NCBI GenBank assembly: GCA_002083595.1
Contig: MSXT01000089.1
Coordinates: forward strand, 1-7,076
Length of the DNA stretch: 7,076 nucleotides
Source of the DNA: Proteobacteria bacterium ST_bin16
Lineage (GTDB): Bacteria > Pseudomonadota > Gammaproteobacteria > Burkholderiales > Nitrosomonadaceae
Reading direction: 5' to 3'
The position numbers and the translations under genes were made by a program. Of this stretch, positions 6,929 through 7,076 are shown piece by piece; position 1 is the first letter of the stretch, and the number at the start of each line of letters is the position of its first letter. The notes under the pieces were generated by a model. It was given only the letters and a program-made list of their open reading frames with translations, was not told where the DNA came from and searched no databases.

Positions 6929-6952
6929 CGGTAATTTACTTGTCAATTAATA

Positions 6953-7076
6953 ATGAATGAACATGTTGCTCACTTAATCGCATTAGCGGTTTCCGGCGTC
7001 ATCGCGACTGTTTGCGTGGTATTGCATTACGAAGCTTTGCGTTTCTTGAGCCGCACGGTGGGCGTGCATGTCCATA
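6953..7076 (+). CDS. Small membrane protein, probable potassium/ion channel family, N-terminal fragment (3' end outside window)
   Basis: Forty-one codons are visible before the window ends. The product starts MNEHVAHLIALAVSGVIA and has one hydrophobic helix (about residues 6-24) followed by VLHYEALRFLS and a basic, His-containing loop. A first helix running into HYEALR is the opening I associate with small two-helix ion-channel (Ion_trans_2-like) proteins annotated in nitrosomonads and other betaproteobacteria; the pore loop that would prove this lies beyond the edge. The ATG at 6953 was chosen because the nearby ATG at 6957 is in another frame and stops after six codons, and an in-frame stop lies at 6932-6934. 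No Shine-Dalgarno sequence precedes the ATG. That this is a membrane protein is likely; the channel assignment is an inference. Confidence 0.6.
   Translation, partial: MNEHVAHLIALAVSGVIATVCVVLHYEALRFLSRTVGVHVH

Larger units (their letters stand above)
6781..6952. other. Divergent regulatory spacer between the permuted papain-like gene and the ion-channel-like gene
   Basis: This 172-base AT-rich spacer separates two divergent starts. It contains a minus-strand promoter candidate and a nested inverted repeat, listed separately. For the plus-strand gene I see only partial promoter matches (GATAAT at 6873-6878 and TATAAG at 6901-6906, neither with a good -35). Confidence 0.6.

Overview
The window looks like a chromosomal stretch of a betaproteobacterium. 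The closest fit is the Nitrosomonas/Nitrosospira group, inferred from the style of the RTX/DUF4214-like protein, the small ion-channel start at the right edge and the moderate GC content; no rRNA or other taxonomic marker is present. No tRNA, rRNA, CRISPR, insertion sequence, integrase or prophage gene was seen.

Layout, left to right. Positions 1-252 hold the C-terminal end of a soluble lytic transglycosylase (slt-like). It is followed after 3 bases by a complete GTG-started cca gene (256-1488), so the two form a tight co-directional pair. Converging on them is a 3-kb gene (1517-4543, minus strand) for a membrane-anchored c-di-GMP enzyme with the domain order MASE1-PAS-PAS-GGDEF-EAL. A 343-base divergent spacer (4544-4886) carries a plausible sigma70 promoter for that gene. 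Next is a plus-strand gene (4887-5981) for a 364-residue RTX-type protein with no signal peptide: an N-terminal lamin-tail-like module, a short calcium-binding nonapeptide repeat block and a C-terminal DUF4214-like domain. It meets, with 7 bases between stops, a minus-strand gene (5989-6780) for a circularly permuted papain-like (YiiX/YebB/YaeF, NlpC/P60 superfamily) amidase or hydrolase. A second divergent spacer (6781-6952) holds a nested inverted repeat and a good minus-strand promoter. The 5' end of a small membrane protein, probably of the potassium/ion channel family, runs off the right edge (6953-7076).

Functionally this is mostly housekeeping (cell-wall turnover, tRNA 3'-end repair) beside envelope and signalling genes. 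The c-di-GMP enzyme and the RTX protein share an intergenic region, so a link between c-di-GMP and a secreted or surface protein is possible, but only by proximity. No type I secretion genes are in the window. The items most worth a second look are the module fusion in the RTX protein, the 35-base nested inverted repeat in the leader of the permuted-papain gene, and the degenerate I-site of the GGDEF domain. I see no convincing evidence for a novel multi-gene system.
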